Source: Sporolactobacillus nakayamae (GTDB taxonomy: Bacteria; Bacillota; Bacilli; Bacillales; Sporolactobacillaceae). Taken from it: DNA of 64,000 nt. Below the pieces are notes generated by a model. It worked only from the letters and a program-made list of their open reading frames with translations. It was not told the origin of the DNA and made no database searches. Positions 28,089-36,495 of the stretch are shown in pieces. The stretch spans positions 124,001-188,000 of the forward strand of contig NZ_FOOY01000003.1 in NCBI RefSeq assembly GCF_900113325.1, written 5' to 3'. Every line of letters begins with the position of its first letter. The first letter of the stretch is position 1. The position numbers were made by a program, and so were the translations under genes.

Positions 28089-28790
28089 TTAAGTCATTTT
28101 TTGTCCTGCGAGTTCCTGTTTTGAAAGAATGTTAAGATTTCGATCAAATTCATAGACTACAGGCACTCCAGTTGGCACATCAACGTGTATAATGTCCTCA
28201 TCGGATATGTTCTCAAGAAATTTAACGAGCGCACGCAATGTGTTACGATGGCTGACAACCAAAACGTTTTTTTCTTCCAAAAGAAGCGGAGCAATCTGAT
28301 CAGCCCAACATGGAAGGACACGATCAAACGTTGTTTTTAAACTTTCTCCGCCGGGCAGTAATCTTCGATCAATATGTTTGTATCGCAAATCATGAATCGG
28401 ATGTCTTGGATCGGACTCGTCGAGCATCGGCGGCAATGCATCGTAGCTTTTCCGCCAACGACTTACCAGCTCTTTGCCGCGTTGTTCCGCTGTTTCAGCC
28501 TTGTTCAAGCGTTGCAGTGCGCCGTAACTGCGTTCATTAAGTCGCCATGTTTTGTGAACAGGAAGCCATTCCTGATCCATCGCTTCTAATATGTAATTAA
28601 GAGATTTAATGGAGCGTTTCAACACAGACGTGAACGCGTAATCAAAAGTAATATGCTGCTCCGCAAGTCTCAATCCGGCATTTTTTGCTTCCTCAATCCC
28701 CTTTGCCGTCAGTTCCACATCTTCCCAACCAGAAAAAAGATTGGATTTGTTATAGTCACTTTCTCCATGTCGCACGACAACTAGTCTCAT
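28089..28790 (-). CDS. gpmA: 2,3-bisphosphoglycerate-dependent phosphoglycerate mutase
   Basis: Interconverts 3- and 2-phosphoglycerate in glycolysis. The phosphohistidine motif is VVRHGESDYN, followed by NLFSGWEDVELTAKG and LNERSYGALQRLNK, both specific to cofactor-dependent mutases. The second active-site histidine is in VVSHRNTLRALVKFL. ATG 28790 is preceded by GGAGG. A longer frame to 28901 is unconserved. Length is 233 residues, near the usual size. A cofactor-independent GpmI may also exist elsewhere in the genome, as in many Bacillales. Confidence 0.9.
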   Translation of the reverse strand: MRLVVVRHGESDYNKSNLFSGWEDVELTAKGIEEAKNAGLRLAEQHITFDYAFTSVLKRSIKSLNYILEAMDQEWLPVHKTWRLNERSYGALQRLNKAETAEQRGKELVSRWRKSYDALPPMLDESDPRHPIHDLRYKHIDRRLLPGGESLKTTFDRVLPCWADQIAPLLLEEKNVLVVSHRNTLRALVKFLENISDEDIIHVDVPTGVPVVYEFDRNLNILSKQELAGQKMT

Positions 28791-28960
28791 TATGATACCT
28801 CCGAATAACGCAATCATTAGCGAACCTATGAAATCCTTGTTACCTGATAGTATACTGTATTGAAAATGTTTTTCCAATTGTACCATGGCGGAAAAAGTCA
28901 TATGGCAGCGAATATTTATCTAAAGCCGATCAATCGTTCAAAGCTTTTTTACATAAATAG

Positions 28961-28989
28961 TGGTTACAGAAGATGTGTCGTTATATAAT
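28961..28989 (+). promoter_or_regulatory. Putative promoter of alaR-alaT
   Basis: TATAAT at 28984-28989 with TGGTTA or GTTACA at 28961-28968 as a weak -35. Confidence 0.4.
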
Positions 28990-29038
28990 GTCTGTAAAGT
29001 TACCAACGCAGGAATGTTCAGAGAGAGGAATGATGAGA

Positions 29039-29539
29039 ATGAAACTTACAGCAACAGAGATTGAAATTACCGAGATACTTGAAAAAGACGCACGGCTCAC
29101 AAATGATGAACTTGCGAAAATGATGAATTTAAGTGTGGATCAGACGGGTCAGATCGTAAAGAAACTTGAGGATGAGAACGTGATCGTGCGCTACGTGTCG
29201 CTTGTTGATTGGACGAAAATAGATGGGCATCAAGGTGTTACGGCAATGATTGATGTCAAAGTAACACCGAAACGCGATGTGGGTTTTAATGATGTGGCCG
29301 AACGTATTTACCGCCATAAAGAGGTGAAATCCGTTTATCTTATGTCCGGGACCTATGATCTTTCTGTTCAGGTCGAGGGACAATCGGTAAATGAAGTGGC
29401 TCATTTTGTCACGCAAAAATTATCAACGATCGATGGCGTCATTTCTACGACGACGCATTTTGTCTTGAAGAAGTTCAAGCATGACGGAACCGTGTATGAT
29501 TCGGATGATCGAGATAAACGAATTGTGGTGTCACCGTGA
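29039..29539 (+). CDS. alaR: Lrp/AsnC family regulator AlaR (YugG-like)
   Basis: A 166-residue transcription factor. The N-terminal AsnC-type helix-turn-helix (DARLTNDELAKMMNLSVDQTGQIVKKLED) is followed by a RAM ligand domain. The blocks VTAMIDVKVTPKRDVGFNDVAERIYR and SVYLMSGTYDLSVQVEG are strikingly like B. subtilis YugG/AlaR. Of three nearby ATGs I choose 29039, 10 bases after GAGAGAGG, which gives MKLTATE as in homologs. It overlaps the aminotransferase gene by one base, and in B. subtilis AlaR controls that gene. Confidence 0.9.
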   Translation: MKLTATEIEITEILEKDARLTNDELAKMMNLSVDQTGQIVKKLEDENVIVRYVSLVDWTKIDGHQGVTAMIDVKVTPKRDVGFNDVAERIYRHKEVKSVYLMSGTYDLSVQVEGQSVNEVAHFVTQKLSTIDGVISTTTHFVLKKFKHDGTVYDSDDRDKRIVVSP

Positions 29540-30705
29540 TGGCAATCAAAACCTCCTATTTGGCAAATCATGTTCGGACGCTAAAACCGTCCGGTATACG
29601 GAAATTTTTCGATGCGACAGCGGGAATGAAGGATGTCATTTCACTTGGTGTCGGAGAACCCGATTTTGTCACACCGTGGAACGTACGAGAAGCCGCCATT
29701 CTCTCTTTGGAAGACGGCTATACTTCCTACACAGCGAATGCCGGGATGCTTGAATTGCGCGAAGCGATTGCAAAATATGTGGATGATTATTATTGCGTGT
29801 CCTATGACCCGGAACATGAAATTACTGTTACCGTAGGGGCAAGTGAAGCCATCGACATCGCGTTGCGCGCTATTCTGGACCCGGGTGATGAAGTGCTCGT
29901 CGTTGAACCATGCTTTGTCTCCTATGCTCCGCTCGTCACTTTAGCAGGCGGAGTTCCGGTTATTGTTGAATCGAAAAAGGAAAATGATTTTAAGGTTCAG
30001 TCAGAACAGCTTGAAGCCGCTGTTACAGATCGAACCAAGGCGATTATGATTTGTTCGCCGAACAATCCAACCGGATCAATGCTTAGCAAGCGGGAAATGG
30101 AACAGATCGCGAATGTCGCTAAAAGGCATGATTTGTTGATTCTGTCCGATGAGATCTATGCAGAACTGGTTTACGATGATTTATACACAAGTTTCGCCGC
30201 AATTGACGGGATGAAGGATCAAACTATTCTTGTCAGCGGTTTTTCAAAAGATCTGGCGATGACCGGCTGGCGCCTAGGCTATGTCTGCGCGCCAAGAGAA
30301 ATTACTCAGGGTATGCTCAAAATTCATCAATACGCGATCATGTGCGCGTCGACCATGGCGCAGCACGCAGGTTTGGAGGGACTTCGCCATGGCCGTACCG
30401 ATATGGCGGAAATGCGTAAAAGTTATCGGCAGCGCCGCAATTACATCGTCCAATCATTGAATGAAATGGGGCTGCCATGCTACAAACCTGAAGGAGCGTT
30501 CTACACGTTCCCAAGTATTGAAGCGACCGGCATGAACTCAGAGACTTTCGCGACTCGCTTACTTCAAGAAGAACGCGTGGTTGTGGTTCCTGGCAATGCG
30601 TTCGGTGACAGTGGCGAGGGGCATGTGCGTTGCTCCTATGCCACTTCGATGAGCCAGCTGCAAGAAGCGATGAAGCGCATGCGCCGATTTGTGGAGAAAC
30701 TATAA
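29539..30705 (+). CDS. alaT: Alanine aminotransferase AlaT (class I/II, YugH-like)
   Basis: A PLP-dependent aminotransferase of 388 residues. Landmarks are VGEPDFVTPW, YTANAGMLELREAIA, SPNNPTGSM, LSDEIYAELVY and the Schiff-base lysine in SGFSKDLAMTGWRLGY. Coupling to alaR and overall similarity to YugH support a role in transferring amino groups between alanine or aspartate and 2-oxo acids. ATG 29539 overlaps the alaR stop; GTG 29536 is the alternative. A paralog, AspB, is encoded at 56539. Confidence 0.9.
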   Translation: MAIKTSYLANHVRTLKPSGIRKFFDATAGMKDVISLGVGEPDFVTPWNVREAAILSLEDGYTSYTANAGMLELREAIAKYVDDYYCVSYDPEHEITVTVGASEAIDIALRAILDPGDEVLVVEPCFVSYAPLVTLAGGVPVIVESKKENDFKVQSEQLEAAVTDRTKAIMICSPNNPTGSMLSKREMEQIANVAKRHDLLILSDEIYAELVYDDLYTSFAAIDGMKDQTILVSGFSKDLAMTGWRLGYVCAPREITQGMLKIHQYAIMCASTMAQHAGLEGLRHGRTDMAEMRKSYRQRRNYIVQSLNEMGLPCYKPEGAFYTFPSIEATGMNSETFATRLLQEERVVVVPGNAFGDSGEGHVRCSYATSMSQLQEAMKRMRRFVEKL

Positions 30706-30713
30706 GATAGAAG

Positions 30714-30752
30714 AAGAAAGCCGTTCCAATTGCAAATGTGGGCGGCTTTCTT
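30714..30752 (+). terminator. Terminator after alaT
   Basis: AAGAAAGCCG (30714-30723) pairs with CGGCTTTCTT (30743-30752) across a 19-base loop; only a short T-run follows. Confidence 0.6.
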
Positions 30753-30796
30753 ACATACAGAGATACACTGAGTACATTCAAAAAAGGAGTGGACGG

Positions 30797-31327
30797 ATGT
30801 TTCCAGTATTAAAAACCGAACGATTGGTATTAAGAGAGATCGTTTATGAAGATGCTCGAGATATTTTTGATTGCTTTTCAAATGATGATGTGACACGTTA
30901 TTATGGTCAGGATAACTTAACAAGCATTGAACAGGCACAGCAGTTTGTCACCTTTTTTTCGCATAATTACAGTGAAAAACGCGGCATCCGATGGGGTATT
31001 GAACGGAAGGAGCAGCCAGGGCTTCTCGGAACGATTGGTTTTAACGCATGGTCATCAAAACATAGGAGAGCTGAAATCGGCTATGAGCTCCATCCACAAT
31101 ATTGGCGTAAGAGATATGCCAAAGAAGCTGCTTCGAAAGTTATATCCTATGGATTTAATGACCTTCACTTAACACGTATTGGTGCTGTAGTTTTTACTGA
31201 AAATGCTGCATCGAATGGATTGTTAACAAATTTAGGATTTGAAAAAGAAGGACTTCTAAAAAATTATATCTATCAAAACGGGATTCCGCATGATACGATT
31301 GCGTACGCATTACTGCCGGAAAAATAG
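30797..31327 (+). CDS. GNAT N-acetyltransferase (RimJ/RimL type)
   Basis: An acetyl-CoA-dependent transferase of 176 residues of the ribosomal-protein-alanine acetyltransferase type. It begins LKTERLVLREIVYEDARDIF. GTIGFNAWSSKHRRAEIGYEL and YWRKRYAKEAASKVISYGF cover motif A, and ENAASNGLLTNLGFEKEGLL is motif B. AAAGGAG precedes ATG 30797. The substrate could be a ribosomal protein N-terminus, a peptide or a small amine. Confidence 0.88.
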   Translation: MFPVLKTERLVLREIVYEDARDIFDCFSNDDVTRYYGQDNLTSIEQAQQFVTFFSHNYSEKRGIRWGIERKEQPGLLGTIGFNAWSSKHRRAEIGYELHPQYWRKRYAKEAASKVISYGFNDLHLTRIGAVVFTENAASNGLLTNLGFEKEGLLKNYIYQNGIPHDTIAYALLPEK

Positions 31328-31332
31328 TTGCA

Positions 31333-31368
31333 AAAAAGAAAAACGCTCAGGTGAGCGTTTTTCTTTTT
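31333..31368. terminator. Bidirectional terminator between acetyltransferase and phosphatase genes
   Basis: AAAAAGAAAAACGCTC (31333-31348), loop AGGT, GAGCGTTTTTCTTTTT (31353-31368), with T-rich arms on both strands. Confidence 0.9.
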
Positions 31369-32017
31369 AAAGTTCTTCTGTTCTGCCAATATAATTAAGT
31401 TTGAAACTTTGCCCGTCCAGTTGCAGTTTCGTCACGCTGCAATTAGGAACTTTCCCAATAGTTAAGTCTTCACCAATGAGTGCATAAAGCATGCAGCAAA
31501 TATACAGTGAGTGAGTGACGATCAGAATTGTCGAAGCGTTCGACTTAAGAAGCTCATCTTTTAATGCGAGAATGCGCGTTTTCAAGTCTTGATAATCTTC
31601 CGCATAATCGATTGTATCCAACTGTTTGATACCGGTCAGCGCTTTGATTTTCAGATCAATCGATGACTTGCGGCTCATGCCTGGTTCGCCGACTGCTTTT
31701 CCCCCTTCTTCCCACATCACATCGTTATCGGCACCTTCAAAAAGTCCAAATGATGCTTCTCTTAAATCAAAAAGTTCTTTAATTGGTGTTTCACCATTGC
31801 ACGAGTGATCAAGAATGACTTGAGCAGTTTGACGTGCTCTGCCGGTATCACTCGAAAAAGCAGCGTCGAATGAGAGTGACTGATGCTTCAACTTGTCTCC
31901 TAAATCAATCGCCTGCTGAACGCCCTTCTTGGTTAGTGGTGAATCTGCCCATCCTTGAGAACGATTGAGCAGATTCAGCAATGTTTCACCATGACGAACA
32001 ATATAAATTGTTTTCAT
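31367..32017 (-). CDS. Histidine phosphatase family protein
   Basis: A 216-residue member of the phosphoglycerate mutase-like superfamily. The catalytic motif is IYIVRHGETLLN at the N-terminus, with the second histidine in LIVTHSLYICCML. FDAAFSSDTGRARQTAQVIL and LREASFGLFEG are typical of broad-specificity phosphatases. It lacks the LNERxYG block of true mutases, so it is more likely a phosphatase of a sugar phosphate or nucleotide. AGGTG lies upstream of ATG 32017. Confidence 0.85.
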   Translation of the reverse strand: MKTIYIVRHGETLLNLLNRSQGWADSPLTKKGVQQAIDLGDKLKHQSLSFDAAFSSDTGRARQTAQVILDHSCNGETPIKELFDLREASFGLFEGADNDVMWEEGGKAVGEPGMSRKSSIDLKIKALTGIKQLDTIDYAEDYQDLKTRILALKDELLKSNASTILIVTHSLYICCMLYALIGEDLTIGKVPNCSVTKLQLDGQSFKLNYIGRTEEL

Positions 32018-32117
32018 TTTTTCACCTGATTACTTTTATTTATACGGTCAATTTCCTTCATCGTATCATGCACTGTAATTTATGTAAACGGTTAACAAAA
32101 TTATATTTTACAATACC

Positions 32118-32147
32118 TTGCATAGCGATGTATAAAGAGTTTATAAT
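32118..32147 (+). promoter_or_regulatory. Promoter with palindromic operator of the second PadR module
   Basis: TTGCAT (32118-32123), 18 bases, TATAAT (32142-32147). The palindrome TATAAA-GAG-TTTATA (32131-32145) overlaps the -10 and could be the autoregulatory PadR site. Confidence 0.5.
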
Positions 32148-32166
32148 CAACAAAAGAGGTGATCTC

Positions 32167-32529
32167 ATGGATAAAGAGATTATGAGAGGGAGTATTGATA
32201 TACTCATCCTTTCATTAATTGGGAAAAAAGATACATATGGTTACGAAATTGTGAAGCAATTGAAAACATCGAGCAAAGATCTTTATGAAATGAGTGAAGG
32301 CACTCTATATCCGGCGTTAAAACGTCTTGAACGAAAAGAATGGATTCGTTCCTATTGGGGTGACTCCGATGAGGGTGGAAGACGCAAATATTACACATTA
32401 ACGGATAATGGGGAAAAAGCGTTAAATGCTAAATTGAAAGAGTGGCATCAAGTCAATCGGTTAATCAATGTATGTACGGAGGGGACGGCATGGATAAAAA
32501 ATTTGCGGTTTACATCAGCGAGATTGTAA
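32167..32529 (+). CDS. PadR family transcriptional regulator
   Basis: The second PadR repressor in the window, 120 residues: MDKEIMRGSIDILILSLI, DTYGYEIVKQL, EMSEGTLYPALKRLERKEWI and GGRRKYYTLTDNGEKAL. AGAGGTGATC precedes ATG 32167. Its end overlaps the HAAS-VanZ gene by 40 bases, which shows coupling. Sequence divergence from the PadR at 12921 suggests a separately acquired or old paralogous module. Confidence 0.9.
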   Translation: MDKEIMRGSIDILILSLIGKKDTYGYEIVKQLKTSSKDLYEMSEGTLYPALKRLERKEWIRSYWGDSDEGGRRKYYTLTDNGEKALNAKLKEWHQVNRLINVCTEGTAWIKNLRFTSARL

Positions 32530-33110
32530 GTGGTCTAGATTGTGATGAAATGGAAAAGAAGGATCTCCAAGAAGAATTGAGTCAGCATCTTCAATTACTC
32601 AAACAAGAGTATATGGGAAAAGGACTGTCCGAGCAAGAAGCTGTTGATACGGCAATTCGGTGCTTTGGAAAAGGGAACGAGCTTAGAAAAGAACTGAATC
32701 ATTCAATTTCTCCGTTTAAAAAGCCTTATCTAATCTCTGTCAAAATTATGTTTGGTGTGTACGGGCTTGTGGCTCTTTCTGCCTTATTGTTGCTGAGAAT
32801 AGTAGACCCGCTTTTTGAATTCCGTGGCTTCCAAAATTTACTGGATTCTCATTTTTTGTATTTTAATACAAATTTTATTCCACTGAGGACCATTTCTTAT
32901 TATTTCTTGCATACCAATGAATTTAGTCCATCTTTAATCACCTATCTATTACTTTATAACATTATTCTATTTGTTCCGCTTGGTCTTTTTGTTCCAATAC
33001 TATTTAGAAAAAAAAGAAGCTTACTACAAGTGATCAAAACTGCGTTCATTTGTGGATCTATTATAGAAATTTTGCAATTAATTTTGCATTGTGGCACTCT
33101 TGATATGTAA
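32490..33110 (+). pseudogene. HAAS-VanZ membrane protein, 3' end cut off by an IS66 remnant
   Basis: The N-terminal 75 residues are a HAAS-type domain (ISEIVSGLDCDEMEKKDLQEEL and LSEQEAVDTAIRCFGKG). A VanZ-like membrane domain follows (YLLLYNIILFVPLGLFVPILF, then ICGSIIEILQLIL). The frame ends LHCGTLDM at the point where VanZ proteins continue with a DIDD-x-x-L helix. The stop is formed by the terminal GTAAGCG of an insertion sequence. The missing tail, DDVILYAVGSTIGYTIFNIL, is found about 350 bases downstream. GGAGGGG precedes ATG 32490. Function was probably sensing or modulation by the PadR partner and is now likely lost or altered. Confidence 0.8.
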
Positions 33111-33455
33111 GCGTCAAATAATGGACACCTTCTCTTGATCAGTCAAGCATGCGATAATGCCTCTATCAAATGATCTGGAGGATGATCTATGACGCGTATC
33201 GAGTTACAAAATCTTTGGCAAGAGCGCATGAAAGATTTTGAGAAAAGTGAACAGAACGGCAAAGAATGGTGTTCGACACAAGGAATTTCACTCAGTCAAT
33301 TTCGATATTGGCGACGTAAGCTAAGATTGATGCCAGCGACACCTTCAACGCATTCATGGATGACCATGGATTTTGATCGTGCACAGAAACAAGAGAGTCT
33401 TTTTGTCCATCTTGGAGTTTCAAGGATCGAGGTCCACGCCGGGTTCGATCCGGAT
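33107..33455 (+). mobile_element. IS66-family remnant: left end and tnpA only
   Basis: GTAAGCGTC at 33107 is the characteristic IS66-family terminal sequence. It is followed about 80 bases later by a tnpA frame. tnpB, the transposase gene tnpC and the right terminal repeat are missing: about 350 bases in, the sequence switches directly to the vanZ tail. The 8 bases before the left end are CTTGATAT. At the right junction, CTTGAT (33456-33461) again precedes vanZ sequence, consistent with a target duplication altered by deletion. Confidence 0.72.
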
Positions 33456-33566
33456 CTTGATGATGTAATCCTCTACGCTGTCGGGTCAACGATTGGTTAT
33501 ACAATTTTTAATATTTTAAAACGAGTTAGTGAAAAGTATTTGAAACGTCGTATATGGCTGTCTTGA
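33189..33566 (+). pseudogene. IS66 TnpA fused in frame to the displaced VanZ tail
   Basis: Residues about 1-89 match the IS66 accessory protein TnpA (LQNLWQERMKDFEKSEQNG, WCSTQGISLSQFRYWRRKL, then SRIEVHAGFDP). From about residue 90 the sequence changes to DDVILYAVGSTIGYTIFNIL plus a basic tail, which is the missing C-terminal helix of the VanZ gene upstream. The fusion of 125 residues is open and has GGAGGATG before ATG 33189, so it may be translated. No function is expected. Confidence 0.72.
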
Positions 33567-33629
33567 TGAATAAATACAGATGCCTTCAGTGAGAGAAGCT
33601 TTTTCATGTCTCTTTTTTCTCGTTCTTAT

Positions 33630-33658
33630 TTGACAAATAATGCTGTATGAGCTATAAA
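33630..33658 (+). promoter_or_regulatory. Sigma-A promoter of htpG
   Basis: A perfect TTGACA (33630-33635), 17 bases, TATAAA (33653-33658). It lies directly before the CIRCE element. Confidence 0.85.
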
Positions 33659-33665
33659 AATAGTA

Positions 33666-33692
33666 TTAGCACTCCAGATAAATGAGTGCTAA
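33666..33692 (+). promoter_or_regulatory. CIRCE operator (HrcA binding site)
   Basis: TTAGCACTC, 9 bases, GAGTGCTAA: an exact copy of the CIRCE consensus, at the expected transcription start of htpG. HrcA repressor binding here would make htpG a heat-inducible member of the groE/dnaK-type regulon. Confidence 0.92.
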
Positions 33693-33745
33693 TCATTGTG
33701 CAAACAACCCATTATTATAGAGTCGAACGAGAAAGGGGATTACTG

Positions 33746-35629
33746 ATGGCTACGAAAGAATTTAAGGCAGAATCCAAAAAATTGTTGGATATGATGATCC
33801 ACTCAATTTATTCACAGAAAGAAATTTTTCTAAGAGAAATCATCTCCAACTCGAGTGATGCGATGGATAAAATCTACTATCGCGCGCTGACTGACGACAA
33901 GCTTGATTTTGAGAAGGACAACTACTCTATTGAAATTACTCCGGACAAGGACAAGCGCACGTTGACGATTTCCGATACCGGAATCGGAATGACGGAGGAA
34001 GAACTTGAAGCTAATCTTGGAACCATCGCACAAAGTGGTTCTCTCAAATTTAAAACGGAAAATGAATCCAAGGATAACCATGACATCATTGGTCAATTTG
34101 GTGTTGGTTTCTATTCTTCATTTATGGTTGCCGACAAGGTCACTGTGATCAGCAAGGCACTCGATAGTGACCAAGCATACAAGTGGGAATCTGAGGGTGC
34201 AGACGGATACACGATTACCCCTGTTGAAAAGAATTCAGTAGGTACGGATATCATCCTGGAATTGAAAGAAGATACCGAAGATGAGAAGTACAGTGAGTAT
34301 CTCGAGGAATATCGCTTGCGTCAGATCATCAAAAAGTATTCTGATTTCATTCGCTACCCAATTAAAATGGAAGTGACGGAAAGCCGCCCAAAGAAAGACA
34401 ACGAGAAAGAATTTGAAGAAGTAAAAGAAGTTCAAACGATTAACAGCATGGTTCCTATTTGGCGCAAAAACAAATCGGAGCTGAAAGATGAAGATTACGA
34501 AAACTTCTATATGGAGAAGCATTACGGATTTGACAAGCCGCTTCGCTATATCAATATTCAGGCCGACGGAATGGTCCGCTACCACGCGATCCTGTACATT
34601 CCGGAAAGCATTCCGTTCGATTACTATTCCAAGGAATACGAAAAAGGTCTGGAACTGTATTCGAACGGCGTCATGATTATGGAGAAATGTGCGGATCTGC
34701 TCCCAGATTATTTCAGCTTTGTTAAAGGCATGGTAGATTCCGAGGATCTGTCACTGAACATTTCGCGTGAAATTCTCCAACAGGACAAGCAGCTCAAACT
34801 GATCGCCAAGAACATTGATCACAAGATCAGAAAAGAACTTGAAAAATTACTTAAGGAAGATCGCGAGAAATATGAAACGTTCTATAAAGCTTTTGGACGT
34901 CAACTGAAATATGGCGTCTACTCTGATTACGGTCAGCATAAGGACGATCTTCAGAATCTCTTAATGTTTTATTCATCGAAAGAAAAGAAAATGGTTACGC
35001 TGGACGAATATGTTTCACGCATGCCAGAAGAACAGAAATACATTTATTACGCGGTGGGTGAGTCGAATGAAAAGATTGACAAACTGCCGCAAACCGAACT
35101 CGTTGCCGATAAAGGTTATGAAATGCTCTACTTTACTGAGGACATCGACGAATTCGCTATTAAGATGCTGATTAAATATAAGGAAAAGGATTTCAAGTCT
35201 GTTTCCAGCAGTGATCTCGGCATTGAGGACGATAAGGACAAAAAACAAGACGAAGCCGAAGAAAAGGCGAACAAAGGCTTGTTCGATAAAATGAAGGACG
35301 TTCTTACCGACAAAGTCAAAGGTGTTCGTGCTTCGAAACGTCTGAAATCCTACCCAGTATGCTTTGCGACCGAAGGCGAAGTATCGATTGAAATGGAAAA
35401 AGTGCTGAACCAAATGCCGAATAACGAAAATGTCAAGGCAGACAAGATTCTTGAAATCAACACGAACCATAACGTATTCAAATCGCTTAAGGCGGCGTTC
35501 GATCTAAATGATCAGCCAAAGGTTGATCTCTACACCAACTTGCTCTACAATCAGGCACTTCTGATTGAGGGTCTGCCGGTGCAAGATCCGGTTGCCTTCT
35601 CAAATAGTATTTGCGAATTAATGGGCTGA
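33746..35629 (+). CDS. htpG: Molecular chaperone HtpG (Hsp90)
   Basis: An ATP-dependent homodimeric chaperone, 627 residues, full length. The GHKL ATPase domain at the N-terminus has [15 protein letters not shown] (catalytic Glu, ATP-site Asn), [10 protein letters not shown] and [13 protein letters not shown]. The middle domain has [23 protein letters not shown] and [11 protein letters not shown]. The C-terminal dimerisation domain ends without MEEVD, as in bacteria. ATG 33746 follows GAAAGGGGATT; the frame upstream to 33686 crosses the leader. It is transcribed from a strong promoter with CIRCE. Confidence 0.96.
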   Translation: MATKEFKAESKKLLDMMIHSIYSQKEIFLREIISNSSDAMDKIYYRALTDDKLDFEKDNYSIEITPDKDKRTLTISDTGIGMTEEELEANLGTIAQSGSLKFKTENESKDNHDIIGQFGVGFYSSFMVADKVTVISKALDSDQAYKWESEGADGYTITPVEKNSVGTDIILELKEDTEDEKYSEYLEEYRLRQIIKKYSDFIRYPIKMEVTESRPKKDNEKEFEEVKEVQTINSMVPIWRKNKSELKDEDYENFYMEKHYGFDKPLRYINIQADGMVRYHAILYIPESIPFDYYSKEYEKGLELYSNGVMIMEKCADLLPDYFSFVKGMVDSEDLSLNISREILQQDKQLKLIAKNIDHKIRKELEKLLKEDREKYETFYKAFGRQLKYGVYSDYGQHKDDLQNLLMFYSSKEKKMVTLDEYVSRMPEEQKYIYYAVGESNEKIDKLPQTELVADKGYEMLYFTEDIDEFAIKMLIKYKEKDFKSVSSSDLGIEDDKDKKQDEAEEKANKGLFDKMKDVLTDKVKGVRASKRLKSYPVCFATEGEVSIEMEKVLNQMPNNENVKADKILEINTNHNVFKSLKAAFDLNDQPKVDLYTNLLYNQALLIEGLPVQDPVAFSNSICELMG

Positions 35630-35640
35630 TCCAGTATAGT

Positions 35641-35684
35641 AAAAACTGCTTATCTCCGAATAAATGGAGATAAGCAGTTTTTAT
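35641..35684 (+). terminator. Terminator of htpG
   Basis: A 17-pair perfect stem (35641-35657 with 35666-35682, core CTGCTTATCTCC) and T-rich tail. Confidence 0.92.
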
Positions 35685-35739
35685 TTTATTTGATTCAGGG
35701 GCAACTTTTTGATTGATGATGCAACCATACAGGGGAGGT

Positions 35740-36213
35740 TTACTTTTTCAGCAGTGTTTGAATTTCGCTTTCAATCGCTTCCGGCTTTGTCCGTGAACCA
35801 TAATAGTGCACAATTTTGCCATCACGATCAACTAGGAATTTGTTAAAGTTCCAAGTGATTTTTTTCTCGCCTGATTCATCCAATAAGTAACGGAAGAGTG
35901 GATTGATTTCCTTACCTTTCATCTTTGACTTTTGAAACAGAGGAAAAGTAACGCCGTAATTCAGCTTGCAGAATTCGGCGGTTTTTTCACTATCGGCAAA
36001 TTCTTGACTTAAAAAACTGTCACTAGGGAAGCCAAGTACTGTAAATCCTTGATCCTTATAGGATTCATACAGCTTTTCCAAACCATCATATTGAGGAGTG
36101 AAGCCGCATTTACTTGCAGTGTTGACGATGAGAAGCACTTGGTTTCGAAAATCAGACAAAGGCACTGTCTCATTTCCTGTGAGCTTCGAGAATGAATAAT
36201 CATAGATGGTCAT
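35740..36213 (-). CDS. Glutathione peroxidase-family (thiol peroxidase) protein
   Basis: A cytosolic peroxidase of 157 residues. Peroxidatic Cys36 is in NTASKCGFTPQY, and the ITWNFNKFLVDRDG block with catalytic Trp and Asn is present. The segment that normally reads FPCNQF is FPSDSF (Ser64-Asp65-Ser66), so the usual catalytic glutamine is serine here. A further cysteine in AEFCKLNYGV could be the resolving cysteine, with thioredoxin as reductant. AAGGAT precedes ATG 36213. It is divergent from the P1 peptidase leader. B. subtilis BsaA is the nearest well-known relative. Confidence 0.87.
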   Translation of the reverse strand: MTIYDYSFSKLTGNETVPLSDFRNQVLLIVNTASKCGFTPQYDGLEKLYESYKDQGFTVLGFPSDSFLSQEFADSEKTAEFCKLNYGVTFPLFQKSKMKGKEINPLFRYLLDESGEKKITWNFNKFLVDRDGKIVHYYGSRTKPEAIESEIQTLLKK

Positions 36214-36261
36214 TAGTTATCCTTCTTTCTAAGTTTGTCAGGGTTATCTATAGTCTAGGCC

Positions 36262-36495
36262 GTGCTTGCACAATCTGCAAAGAAATTGCGTCAGAGTATA
36301 AACTATTGTGATAGACTTTTTAATAGAAGTACTAGGCAGTATCTGACTCGAGTAAGACAGGAAAATTCAGGTGCGATACGATTATTACCCATCGTTGATG
36401 CATTAGAATCCGAAAAATCAATGAATAGGGTCGGCGTTCCGTGCACTACTGGTTACGCGGCTATGCCTACCGACTTAACAAGGAGATTGCAGACC
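36262..36495 (+). other. Leader region of the P1 peptidase gene, open but probably untranslated
   Basis: This stretch is an in-frame 5' extension of the peptidase frame. It has no Shine-Dalgarno at its start, the translation is unconserved and basic, and a good AAGGAG occurs only before ATG 36496. A stretch AGGGTCGGCGTTCCGTGC recalls a T-box but departs from the AGGGTGG-ACCGCG core, and no terminator follows. I assign no function. Confidence 0.35.

Noticed and set aside
35015-35470. Phe-rich minus-strand frame inside htpG
   Set aside because: It is an antisense reading of lysine/glutamate codons of HtpG; no binding site.
36420-36480. T-box leader
   Set aside because: AGGGTCGGCGTTCCGTGC departs from the conserved AGGGTGG-ACCGCG core and no terminator/antiterminator pair follows.
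36262-36495. N-terminal extension of the P1 peptidase reading frame
   Set aside because: No ribosome binding site at its start, the translation is unlike the family, and a well-placed AAGGAG precedes the internal ATG 36496.
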